Assembly: GCA_020072905.1 (NCBI GenBank)
Contig: JAIQGB010000114.1
Coordinates: forward strand, 1-11,454
From: Terriglobia bacterium
GTDB taxonomy: Bacteria > Acidobacteriota > Terriglobia > UBA7540
Length of the DNA stretch: 11,454 nt
Direction of reading: 5' to 3'
Within the stretch, counting starts at the first letter, position 1, and the number at the start of each line of letters is the position of its first letter. The notes beneath the pieces were generated by a model. The model searched no databases, was not told the DNA's origin, and saw nothing but the letters and a program-made list of their open reading frames with translations. This document shows, in pieces, positions 1-7,300 of this stretch. The position numbers and the translations under genes are program-made.

Positions 1-64
1 GTCTCTCTCTTCCCAGTTGCATCCGGGCGCGGCGGCGGAGACAATAGGCCCCCGAGAATTCCCC

Positions 65-562
65 ATGCTGGCTTTTCTCTGTGGAGGGATGGAGTACGCT
101 GCGGAGGGTGGGCGCGCCTGGCGCGAGCGGATAGGGTTGTGGCTTCGGGACACGCTCAACCATCGCGTCTACGACCCGACGATCGGGGCGCAGCGTCTGT
201 TTAGTGCCGAAGAGCTGCGCGACCTGCCGGCGTGGAAGACTGCCGACTCGGAGCGCTTCCGGCGCGCCCTGCGCATCGTCATCAACCACGACCTCGATGT
301 GATGGCCCGCCAGGCGGATTACGTCGTCTGCCTCTGGGACGAAGCGGCGGCGCGCGGTGGCGGCACGCAGGCGGAACTCACCGCCGCTTACCGCAAGGGC
401 ATTCCGGTTTATCTGGTGACGGAGTTGAGCTCGGAGGAAATCAGCGGCTGGATCGTAGGCTGCACGGATCGAGTCTTCGCGAGCTTCGACGAGTTGAAAT
501 CCTTTCTTACCTCGACCTACGGCAAAGAGGCGAGCCAGCACGCGCTGTGGAACAATGTGTAG
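65..562 (+). CDS. Nucleoside 2-deoxyribosyltransferase-like Rossmann protein (tentative)
   Basis: A 165-residue soluble protein. It opens with a hydrophobic strand and a Gly pair (MLAFLCGGMEYA, residues 1-12). A central D(L)D..ARQADYVVCLWDE segment follows (residues 76-93). Then comes GGGTQAELTAAYRKGIPVYLV (98-118), whose GTxxE element at 100-104 is the pattern seen in nucleoside 2-deoxyribosyltransferase and related nucleotide-binding Rossmann proteins, where the Glu is usually catalytic. The substrate cannot be read from sequence, and other members of this fold act on nucleotides or only bind them. The frame is open to the left edge and contains a TTG at 17. I chose ATG 65 because the first beta strand begins there, but no good Shine-Dalgarno sequence precedes it, so the N-terminus is uncertain. 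No signal peptide or membrane segment is seen. It sits 136 bp upstream of the next gene in the same direction, with no sign of coupling. Confidence 0.6.
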   Translation: MLAFLCGGMEYAAEGGRAWRERIGLWLRDTLNHRVYDPTIGAQRLFSAEELRDLPAWKTADSERFRRALRIVINHDLDVMARQADYVVCLWDEAAARGGGTQAELTAAYRKGIPVYLVTELSSEEISGWIVGCTDRVFASFDELKSFLTSTYGKEASQHALWNNV

Positions 563-698
563 CGGCGATTTCATGGCGCCATCTTGTTCCGGGTAATTCG
601 GAATTCAGAACCGCCTCTGCTGGCGAGACCGCCGCGATGAAGGCCGGTTCCGCACGGGGCCACGACGAGCATCGTCACGAAAGACTGGGGAGGGCGCA

Positions 699-1082
699 AT
701 GAAGAAGGTAGCTGGCTTGCTGGGTTTGGTGATTGCGCTGGGCGTGGGGTACTACATCTTCAAAGCGCAGATGACGACGGGCCCGACGGGCGGCGCGCCA
801 CCCAAGGAAGTGATTGACGTCGTGGGCGTCAAGAACGACTTGCTGGTCATCGGACAGGCGGAGCGCATGTACCTGGCGAGCCACGGGACGTATGCGAGCA
901 TTGATCAACTGCAGCAGGATGGGGCGCTGCAGTTCTCCGGCAGCGATCGCCGGGGCTACCATTACGCGGCTGAGCTGACGGGCGGCGAGCACTTCCGCAT
1001 CGTCGCCACGCCCACCGACCCCGCCAAAGAAGGCTGGCCTACGCTGGCAATTGATGACACGATGCAGGTTGCAACGCAGTGA
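699..1082 (+). CDS. Membrane-anchored protein with type IV pilin-like soluble domain
   Basis: A 127-residue protein. Residues 1-22 (MKK then a hydrophobic run ending YYIF) form an N-terminal membrane anchor or uncleaved signal. A linker rich in Gly, Pro and Thr follows (26-36). The soluble part has the signature of minor pilin or pseudopilin heads: a helix GQAERMYLASHGTYASIDQL (52-71), an RRGYHYAAEL strand (84-93), FRIVATPTDP (99-108), then GWPTLAIDDTMQV (112-124). The classical prepilin peptidase site (Gly before a hydrophobic residue with Glu at +5) is not visible, so assembly into a pilus is doubtful. A membrane-tethered pilin-like domain is the safer description. A strong Shine-Dalgarno sequence, GGGGAGGG at 687-694, supports the ATG at 699. 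The TGA stop (1080-1082) lies inside a heptamer repeat unit. Gene reality is well supported; the role is unknown. Confidence 0.75.
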   Translation: MKKVAGLLGLVIALGVGYYIFKAQMTTGPTGGAPPKEVIDVVGVKNDLLVIGQAERMYLASHGTYASIDQLQQDGALQFSGSDRRGYHYAAELTGGEHFRIVATPTDPAKEGWPTLAIDDTMQVATQ

Positions 1083-1109
1083 CAAGTGACAAGTGACGAG
1101 TGACGAGTG
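1079..1109 (+). repeat. Tandem heptamer array GTGACRA, four units (arm 1)
   Basis: Four contiguous heptamers start at 1079, 1086, 1093 and 1100 and read GTGACAA, GTGACAA, GTGACGA and GTGACGA, followed by a partial GTGG. The first unit supplies the TGA stop of the upstream gene. The array is an inverted partner of the array at 1241-1271. Aligning 1083-1110 with the reverse complement of 1244-1271 gives about 24 matches in 28 positions, with all differences A/G. Such 7-bp tandem repeats are known as short tandemly repeated repetitive sequences in some bacterial genomes. Their function is not established. Confidence 0.85.
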
Positions 1110-1134
1110 GGAAAGACCGTCACTCGTTGTTTTC
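1096..1134 (+). terminator. Possible rho-independent terminator built from heptamer repeat
   Basis: ACGAGTGACG (1096-1105) is perfectly complementary to CGTCACTCGT (1118-1127), giving a 10-bp stem with a 12-nt loop. The stem is followed by TTGTTTTCTG, a moderately T-rich tail. The position, just after the stop of the pilin-like gene, fits a terminator. The tail is interrupted by G, and the stem may be only a by-product of the repeat, so this is a moderate call. Confidence 0.5.
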
Positions 1135-1200
1135 TGATGACAGCGGAGAACGATCAAGCAGTCATACAAGAATCTCACGGCTTGTCGCCAAACAATTCGG

Positions 1201-1228
1201 TTCAGCCTTCATCCTTTAGCCTTCAACC
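1201..1228 (+). repeat. Second heptamer array, consensus TTYANCC, four units
   Basis: Consecutive heptamers read TTCAGCC (1201), TTCATCC (1208), TTTAGCC (1215) and TTCAACC (1222), followed by a degenerate TTTTCCT. The period equals that of the GTGACRA arrays, but the unit sequence is unrelated. It lies between the two inverted GTGACRA arrays and directly before arm 2, separated by about 12 bp. No reading frame of a supported gene crosses it. Confidence 0.7.
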
Positions 1229-1240
1229 TTTTCCTGTAAC

Positions 1241-1271
1241 TTGTCACTCGTCACTTGCCACTCGTCACTTG
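1241..1271 (-). repeat. Tandem heptamer array, inverted copy of GTGACRA (arm 2)
   Basis: Units TTGTCAC (1241), TCGTCAC (1248), TTGCCAC (1255) and TCGTCAC (1262) are the reverse complements of GTGACAA, GTGACGA, GTGGCAA and GTGACGA. Together with the array at 1079-1109 it forms a long inverted repeat enclosing about 130 bp. It ends about 58 bp before the start of the kinase gene, so it lies in the 5' flank of the 1330-4151 operon. Confidence 0.85.
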
Positions 1272-1329
1272 TAGACTGCGGCGGGAGGCGGGCGATGTTG
1301 AAAAAATCCCGTTTGCTTAGAGGACTTCC

Positions 1330-2373
1330 ATGAGAGTAGAAGCCCGAGCACCAGCACGAGTTGATCTAGCCGGCGGCACCGTGGACATCTGGCCGCTCTA
1401 CCTTTTCCACCCCGGGGCGCAGACGGTCAATCTGGCGATCCGGTGCTACGCTTCTTGCGTCATCGAGACGCGCGCCGACCGTCGCGTGGTCTTCATTTCG
1501 CAGGACCAGGAGATCCGCGAAACCTACGAGTCGCTGACCGACCTGGCGCTCAAGACTTCGGAGCTGCCACTGGTCAGGGAACTCGTGCTCTTCTTCGAGC
1601 CGCGGCGCGGCGTAACCATCAAGACCACCTCGCAGGTGCCGGCGGGCGCCGGGCTGGGAGGGTCTTCGGCGCTCAACATCGCACTCTGCGGGGGCCTCGC
1701 GCGCGTCACCGGCAAACGCTACGCGCGCACGCAACTTCTCGAGATCGCCAAGAACGTCGAAGCGGTGGTGATCCGCGTGCCCACCGGCTGGCAGGACTAT
1801 TTCCCGGCGCTCTACGGCGCCGCCAACGCCGTCCACCTGGAGCGCGACGGCGTCAAGCGCGAGCGCCTGCCGCTCTCCTTTTCCGACCTCGAAAAGCGCT
1901 TCGTCCTGTGCTACACCGGCCAGCCACGCGATTCCGCCATCAACAACTGGGAAGTCATGAAAGCCCACATCGACGGCGACCCCAAAGTGCGCCGCAATTT
2001 CGACGAAATCGTCACCATCGCTAGCCAGATGCGCGAGGCGCTGCTCGCCAACGACTGGAACGACGTGGCGGAGCTTCTGGCGCTGGAATGGGAGAATCGC
2101 AAGCGAAACTTTGTGGGCATCTCCACGCCCAAGATCGACAAGATGATCGCGCAAACCGCCAAGCATGGGACACTGGCCGCCAAGGTCTGCGGCGCGGGCG
2201 GGGGCGGCTGCGTGGTCTTTCTGGTGGCGCCGGGGACGAAGGCCGCCGTCGAACAGGTGTTGGCGCGCATGGGCGGCAAGATCATTCCCTTCGCCGTCTC
2301 GCGCGTCGGCCTCGAGGTCCGCTCGAACCAGGGCGAGCTTGCCGTGGGAGCGCGGAGGGGTGGACGCCGGTGA
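1330..2373 (+). CDS. GHMP-family sugar kinase (HddA/galactokinase-like)
   Basis: A 347-residue cytoplasmic kinase of the GHMP superfamily, expected to phosphorylate a small substrate with ATP. All three family motifs are visible. Motif 1 is PARVDLAGGTVDIWP (8-22). The Gly/Ser-rich phosphate-binding motif 2 is PAGAGLGGSSA (104-114). Motif 3 is KVCGAGGGGCVVFL (285-298). GWQDYFPALYGA (153-164) places an Asp at 156 where the family has its catalytic base. The LAGG-D opening and YTGQPRDS (195-202) are closest to what I know of D-glycero-D-manno-heptose 7-phosphate kinases and related predicted sugar kinases, but the substrate is not provable here and no other heptose genes are nearby. The start is set by AGAGGA at 1319-1324, 5 nt before the ATG. 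It is the first gene of a three-gene operon, and its TGA overlaps the GTG start of the next gene. Confidence 0.9.
   Translation: MRVEARAPARVDLAGGTVDIWPLYLFHPGAQTVNLAIRCYASCVIETRADRRVVFISQDQEIRETYESLTDLALKTSELPLVRELVLFFEPRRGVTIKTTSQVPAGAGLGGSSALNIALCGGLARVTGKRYARTQLLEIAKNVEAVVIRVPTGWQDYFPALYGAANAVHLERDGVKRERLPLSFSDLEKRFVLCYTGQPRDSAINNWEVMKAHIDGDPKVRRNFDEIVTIASQMREALLANDWNDVAELLALEWENRKRNFVGISTPKIDKMIAQTAKHGTLAAKVCGAGGGGCVVFLVAPGTKAAVEQVLARMGGKIIPFAVSRVGLEVRSNQGELAVGARRGGRR
2354..2372 (+). promoter_or_regulatory. Shine-Dalgarno and overlapping GTG start of the CPBP protease gene
   Basis: GGAGGGG at 2354-2360 lies 9 nt before GTG 2370-2372. That GTG overlaps the kinase stop TGA (2371-2373) as GTGA. 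The frame stays open further upstream inside the kinase gene to about 2088, but those residues are shadow sequence. This ribosome site and overlap decide the start and indicate translational coupling. Confidence 0.75.
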
Positions 2374-3341
2374 GATGGCAGGAAGTCTTTCTGGCCGACG
2401 AACGGCCGCGCCCCATTTGGAGATTCCTCCTCTCCCTTCCCGTCATCTTTCTCGCCCTGTTCCTCGCCGGGCAGGCGCATTACTTCGTGTTCGGCAAGCA
2501 AGCCTTCCCGCTCAACGTCCTCGGGATGACGCTTCTGACCTTCCCCGCGCTGCTGGGGGCCTTCAAGCTGCTCACGGGTGTCTTGGAGCGCCGTCCGCTG
2601 GCAACCGTGGGGCTGGCTTTCCGCGGCCGCTGGCTGCGCGAACTCTGCCAGGGCCTCGTCGTGGGGACCGTGATGATCCTTCTCGTCGCCGCGGCGGAGC
2701 GGATGCTGGGCGGGGTTCGCTTCACGCTCGGCACGGCCCCGCCCGAGCGCCTGTTGGTCTGGGCCGGTGGCCTGCTGGTCTTCGGGTTGATCGCGGCAAC
2801 GAATGAGGAGTTGATCTTCCGCGGCTACCCTTTCCAGCGTCTCCTGGAGGCGGTGGGCGCTGTCGGCGCGATAGGGTTGTGCTCGGCGCTTTTCGGCATC
2901 GTGCACCTCGGCAATTCTCATCACACCTGGATCTCGACACTCAACACCGCGCTGGTAGGTGTCGCACTGGCTGTCGCCTACCTCCGCACGCGCCTGCTGT
3001 GGCTCCCCATCGGCATGCACTTTGCGTGGAACTTCATCCAGGGTTTCTGCTTGGGATTGCCGGTGAGCGGCGCACAGATCCCTTGTTCCCTGCTGCATGC
3101 CGAGGTGAGCGGCAGCGTCCTTATGACTGGAGGAAGTTACGGCCCCGAGGCCAGCCTGCTCACCAGCGCGGTCGTCGTTCTCGCCACAGGTTACCTCAGC
3201 TTCTCGAAGAGCATCTACATCAGTGAGGAGACGAGGACGCTCGTCTTCGCCCCAGCGGTCAAAGTGGATTTGCCCGAAACGAGTCTCCGGCTCGAGACTT
3301 CGAGTCAGGGAACCTCCGGTGACCCGCCCGGGCTCACTTGA
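2370..3341 (+). CDS. CPBP (CAAX/Abi) family intramembrane metalloprotease
   Basis: A 323-residue polytopic membrane protein with roughly eight hydrophobic segments (about 17-35, 47-70, 93-110, 128-145, 161-180, 190-206, 209-230 and 258-277). The three conserved motifs of the CPBP glutamic-type intramembrane protease family are intact and in order: EELIFRG (E146, E147, R151), FGIVH (F175 to H179), and HFAWN (H217 to N221). Family members include the Rce1 CAAX protease and bacteriocin-immunity or signalling proteases; the substrate here is unknown. A hydrophilic tail of about 40 residues (281-323) follows the last segment. The start is the GTG overlapping the kinase stop, with a good Shine-Dalgarno sequence. 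An upstream start at 2088 would add about 94 basic, low-complexity residues from the kinase gene and is rejected. The next gene's ATG follows this stop with no gap (TGAATG). Confidence 0.9.
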   Translation: MRWQEVFLADERPRPIWRFLLSLPVIFLALFLAGQAHYFVFGKQAFPLNVLGMTLLTFPALLGAFKLLTGVLERRPLATVGLAFRGRWLRELCQGLVVGTVMILLVAAAERMLGGVRFTLGTAPPERLLVWAGGLLVFGLIAATNEELIFRGYPFQRLLEAVGAVGAIGLCSALFGIVHLGNSHHTWISTLNTALVGVALAVAYLRTRLLWLPIGMHFAWNFIQGFCLGLPVSGAQIPCSLLHAEVSGSVLMTGGSYGPEASLLTSAVVVLATGYLSFSKSIYISEETRTLVFAPAVKVDLPETSLRLETSSQGTSGDPPGLT

Positions 3342-4151
3342 ATGGTGCGCCGAAGTCCCGCATTCCGCACGAATCCCCGAGGCGAGGCAGGAGTGTGCTT
3401 CCGGCTGCGGGTAGTGGCTGGAGTCGCCCTGGTGCTTCTTGCGGCCCCGATCTCCGGTTGGGCCCAGAAAAAGATGGATCCCGCGCAGGCGGCGCGCATC
3501 GCGCTGATCCGCGGCCTCGCCCTGGAGGTCGCCGTCACCAGGATTCCGCTGCCGGGCGGCAAACACGGAATCATCGTGAACGCGCAGGGGCAGGTGGAGA
3601 AGGGAAAGGCCGACACCGAGCTGCGCTTGAACGGAATTGCCATCAAGCCCGGCACGCCCGTGGAGATCACCAAGATGCAGTTCAAGCCCCACCGCGTCAT
3701 CCTCGAGCTGAACGGCGGCGGGAAGAAAGGCAAGAAGTGGTACCAGCGGATCGAGGTGGGGATGGGCACCACGACCCAGCCGATCGCTCCCGACTCGCCG
3801 ACGCTTGCCCACGGTTCGGCGATTTCGCTCGACTATGAGGGGAAGGAGGGGGACCTCACGGTCGCAAAAGTGAAGGCGATGCTGGCCACGGTGCTCGACT
3901 TCGCGCGCCACTCGCCCACGGTCCTTTACTCACCCGCCGTCCCGCCGCAAATCAAAGAGGCCATCAAGAACCATCAGGTGATTGTGGGCATGGACCGCGA
4001 CGCGGTCCTGTCCTCCAAAGGCCCGCCTGACCGCCGGGTCCGCGAGGAACGCAACGGCGCAGAGCAGGAAGATTGGATTTACGGCCTCCCCCCGCACGTC
4101 CTCTTCGTCACCTTCGACGGCGACACGGTGTCCAAAGTCGTACAATACTAA
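3342..4151 (+). CDS. Exported protein with BamE/SmpA-like C-terminal domain
   Basis: A 269-residue protein. Residues 21-41 (RLRVV then a hydrophobic core ending SGWA, then Q) form a signal peptide with an Ala-X-Ala-like site near 41/42, so the mature protein is probably periplasmic or envelope-bound. No lipobox Cys is seen at the cleavage site. The middle (about 60-165) is rich in short beta strands and Lys/Gly and is not recognised. The C-terminus (212-269: VIVGMDRDAV, GPPDRR, then EDWIYG and VLFVTFDGDTV) matches the BamE/SmpA-type fold pattern, in which a GM..D.V..G.P core is followed by W.Y. and F.DG.V. The ATG at 3342 abuts the previous stop but has no Shine-Dalgarno sequence. GTG 3393, with GAGG at 3384-3387, would give a more typical short signal peptide and is a serious alternative start. 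It is the last gene of the operon. The function is not known. Confidence 0.8.
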   Translation: MVRRSPAFRTNPRGEAGVCFRLRVVAGVALVLLAAPISGWAQKKMDPAQAARIALIRGLALEVAVTRIPLPGGKHGIIVNAQGQVEKGKADTELRLNGIAIKPGTPVEITKMQFKPHRVILELNGGGKKGKKWYQRIEVGMGTTTQPIAPDSPTLAHGSAISLDYEGKEGDLTVAKVKAMLATVLDFARHSPTVLYSPAVPPQIKEAIKNHQVIVGMDRDAVLSSKGPPDRRVREERNGAEQEDWIYGLPPHVLFVTFDGDTVSKVVQY

Positions 4152-4189
4152 CTGCTTCTCCTGCTTACACTTCAGCGCAGATAAGGCCT

Positions 4190-4211
4190 GAGGGCGCAAA
4201 TCGTGCGCCTC
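4190..4211 (+). terminator. GC-rich hairpin after the three-gene operon
   Basis: GAGGGCGCA (4190-4198) pairs with TGCGCCTC (4204-4211) across a 5-nt loop, with one bulged G, giving eight base pairs. It lies about 40 bp after the stop of the BamE-like gene and before the next promoter, where a terminator is expected. There is no T-run after it, so an intrinsic terminator is only possible, not shown. Confidence 0.35.
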
Positions 4212-4285
4212 GCCTACAACCCGCACACGGTTGGTCCCCCACTGCGAGTGCCGTTCTAACCTCGACCCACAGGCCGCCAACGCAG

Positions 4286-4314
4286 TTGACAAATTGTCGC
4301 TTCTGACATAGAGT
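4286..4314 (+). promoter_or_regulatory. Sigma70-like promoter of the S74 surface protein gene
   Basis: A perfect -35 hexamer TTGACA (4286-4291) is followed by a 17-bp spacer and TAGAGT (4309-4314), which matches the -10 consensus at 4 of 6 positions. Transcription would start near 4321, leaving an untranslated leader of about 44 nt with GGAGGG (4353-4358) placed 6 nt before the ATG. This is the best promoter candidate in the window, and it separates the surface-protein gene from the operon before it. Confidence 0.6.
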
Positions 4315-4364
4315 CGTTGCCCACCAGTACGGGCTTTTCCCGAAAACCAAGTGGAGGGTTCTCA

Positions 4365-7300
4365 ATGCGAAGGGTCTTGCAGGGCATGGAGTTTGTCCTG
4401 GTGTGTCTGTTCTGCGCGGTGGGGGTGCGCGCGCAGCAGTCGGCAGCGACGAGTGATCTGGCGAGCAATGCGGCGGCGGCCCAAAGCTCCGTGCCGCGCC
4501 TGGTGCGCTTCAATGGGACGCTGAAGGACGCCACGGGGAAGCCCCTGAGCGGGCCGGTTGACGTGACCTTCGAGCTCTTCCGGGAACAATCAGGGGGCGA
4601 GCCGGTATGGTGGGAAACGCAGACGGTGGAGGCGGACGCGCAAGGGCAGTACAGCGCGCTGCTGGGGGCGACGCAGCCGAATGGCCTGCCCATGGACTTG
4701 TTCACGGCAGGTGAAGCACGCTGGCTGGGCGTGGCGGCAGGGAAGATTGAGCAACCCCGGGTGTTGCTGGTGAGCGTGCCGTATGCGTTCAAGGCGGGCG
4801 ATGCGGAGACCTTGGGCGGCAAGCCGGCGACGGCCTACGTGGCCTCGGATCAACTCAAGGACCAGGTGCGGAGCGAGATGACGCAGCAGTTGGCGAACCC
4901 GGCGATTGGCCTCCGCAGCCTGGAGATGATGGTGACGAATCCCGCCTCGACGCCGCGGGCGGTCACGGAGACCAATCCTTCGACATTCACCTGCGCGACC
5001 AGCAGCACGTGTATGGGGGTGACACAGAGTGGCACGGGGACGCCGCTGTTAGCGAGCTCGACGGCGGCGAGCGCGGTGGTGGCGGCGCTGCGCGGGGAGG
5101 CGGCGAGCACAGGGGGCAGCGGGGTCTTGGGCTGGGCGAAGGCGACAACCGGGACGGCGGTGGGCGTGAAGGGACAAACGGACAGCACCGGGGGAATGGG
5201 GATCTACGGCCTGGCGACGGCGGCCACGGGGACGACGTTCGGGGTGCGGGGCGACACGTCGAGTCCGAGCGGGCGGGGCGTGTACGGCAACGCCACAGCA
5301 GGCACGGGGGTGACGTACGGGGTGCTGGGCATTGCGGCGAGCACCTCCGGGATCGGGCTGGCCGGACAGGCGACGGCGGTGACGGGCGCGACGATCGGGG
5401 TGCGGGCGGTGAACAGTTCGCCGGCGGGCACGGCAGCGATCTTTGACAACCTGGGCGGCGGGAAGATCTTGAGCGGCCGCACCACCGGCTACGTCGAGAG
5501 ATTCAGCGTGGATGCCGGCGGCACAGTGACCGGCACGCAGTTCGCCTCCACTGTAGCCAGCGGGACGCCCCCGCTCGCGGTGGCTTCCAACACCGTGGTG
5601 CCCAACCTCAACGCGGATCTTCTGGATGGCTTGCACGCTGCTAATTTCGCCCTCCTGGGCGCCAATATCTTCACGAGCGGACAGAGCATCAGCAGCGGGG
5701 ACTTGTCCGTGAGCAGCGGCAACATCTCGCTGCCTCAAACCACCGGCCTGACTGCGGGTGTCATCAATCTTGGCGCCGGTCGGTTCATCCATGCGTGTTG
5801 CGCCTCGCAACGGAACACCTTCGTTGGGGGCTATGCGGGGAATCTCGGAACCACGGGCTCCGATAACACCGCGACTGGCGATAACGCGCTCACTTCCATC
5901 ACCCTGGGGGACAATAACACCGCGAGCGGTAGCAGGGCGCTGCTCTCCAACACCGAGGGCGAGGGCAACGTCGCCGATGGTTCTTGGGCGCTCTCCTCCA
6001 ACACGACGGGAGGCCGCAACACCGCCAGCGGCCTCGATGCCCTCAACGCCAACACGACGGGCACCTACAACACCGCGAGCGGCGCGTTTGCGCTTTACTA
6101 CCACACTGTGGGCCACTTCAACACTGCCATCGGCCACGCCGCACTCATGTACAACTGCAAGGACGTCCCGGTCGGCTGCTCGGGAAGCTCCAACACGGCA
6201 GTGGGCGTAGCTGCGGGTTCAACCTCGAACTCCGCCAATGCCAATGTTACGGGCTACAACAATACCTTCATTGGGTCCAACAGCGGCCCTGGGACCTCCA
6301 CCCAGCTCCACAACGCCACCGCCATCGGCGCCAATGCCGTGGTATCAGCGAACAATACCATCGTCCTGGGGAGCATTAGTGGGGTCAACAACGCCGCCGC
6401 CAGCGTCAACGTGGGCATCGGGACGCAAACACCCACCCACACGCTCGAGGTGTTAGGCACGGCCAGCTTCAGCGACGCCGTGACCGCGACGTCCTTCGCC
6501 GGTGACGGTTCCGCAATCACCGGCGTGAATGCGGTCACGGCCGCCACCGCTTCCAATGCTTTGGCCCTGGGTGGAGTCGCAGCCAGCGGGTACCTCCAAA
6601 AGACCGGGGGTACGATGACTGGCACGCTCAACCTCCCCGCCGATGGCCTGGCGGCGGGCACGACACAACTGGCGCTGGGTTATGGCAACGTGGCCATCGG
6701 AACCGATCCCCTCTTGGATGTGCAGCTCGCCGTGCGGAGAACCGGCACGGAAAACGCAACGAATTACGGCCTGCATGTGCGAAACAACACCACGAGCACC
6801 TCAGGGACACCGTACAAGTATGGTGCCTATATTGAAAACAGCGGTGAGGTGGTCTCTAACGGCTACGGATTGTATGTTACTAACCAATCTACTAACACGA
6901 CGACCGACGGCCTCTACAAATACGGGGTCTACCTTTCTTCCTTCGGGAGCTTCACGGGCGGCGCAGGGACGACCACGAAGAATTATGGACTCTATGTCTC
7001 AGCTCCGACCGGGGCCGACGAGAACTACGGCGCCTATATCGGCGGCAACGTCGGCATCGGAGACACCACGCCCGCGACCAGGCTACAGGTATTCGGAGAC
7101 ATCCGGGTGGGGACGACCGGGACAAACGGCTGCCTTCAGAATTTCGCCGGGTCTTCCATCGCCGGCACCTGCTCTTCCGATGCGCGGCTGAAGACCAACA
7201 TCCGGCCCTTCCAGCGCGTTCTGAACCAGCTCGTGCAGTTGAAGCCTGTGCATTTCTACTGGAAGGCGGATGAGTTCCCCGAGATGCACTTCGGCCGAGA

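Noticed and set aside
573..582. 10-bp perfect palindrome ATGGCGCCAT after the first gene
   Set aside because: Short, no T-run, no second copy, and palindromes of this size are expected by chance in GC-rich DNA.
1241..1300. TTGTCA/TTGCCA as -35 boxes for the kinase operon
   Set aside because: They are part of the heptamer repeat, and no acceptable -10 hexamer lies 16-18 bp downstream.
1443..2024. Alternative-frame open frame of 193 codons within the kinase gene
   Set aside because: Arg-rich product overlapping all GHMP motifs in the correct frame; shadow.
1911..3911. Long antisense open frame (666 codons) opposite the kinase-protease-BamE operon
   Set aside because: Its product is rich in Arg, His, Gln and Asp with no domain or hydrophobic pattern, and the plus strand carries three genes with intact family motifs. 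It is a GC-driven shadow.
5049..6137. Antisense open frame of 362 codons inside the surface protein gene
   Set aside because: Low-complexity Arg/Ala/Gly product; the openness follows from the repetitive GC-rich codons of the fibre gene on the other strand.
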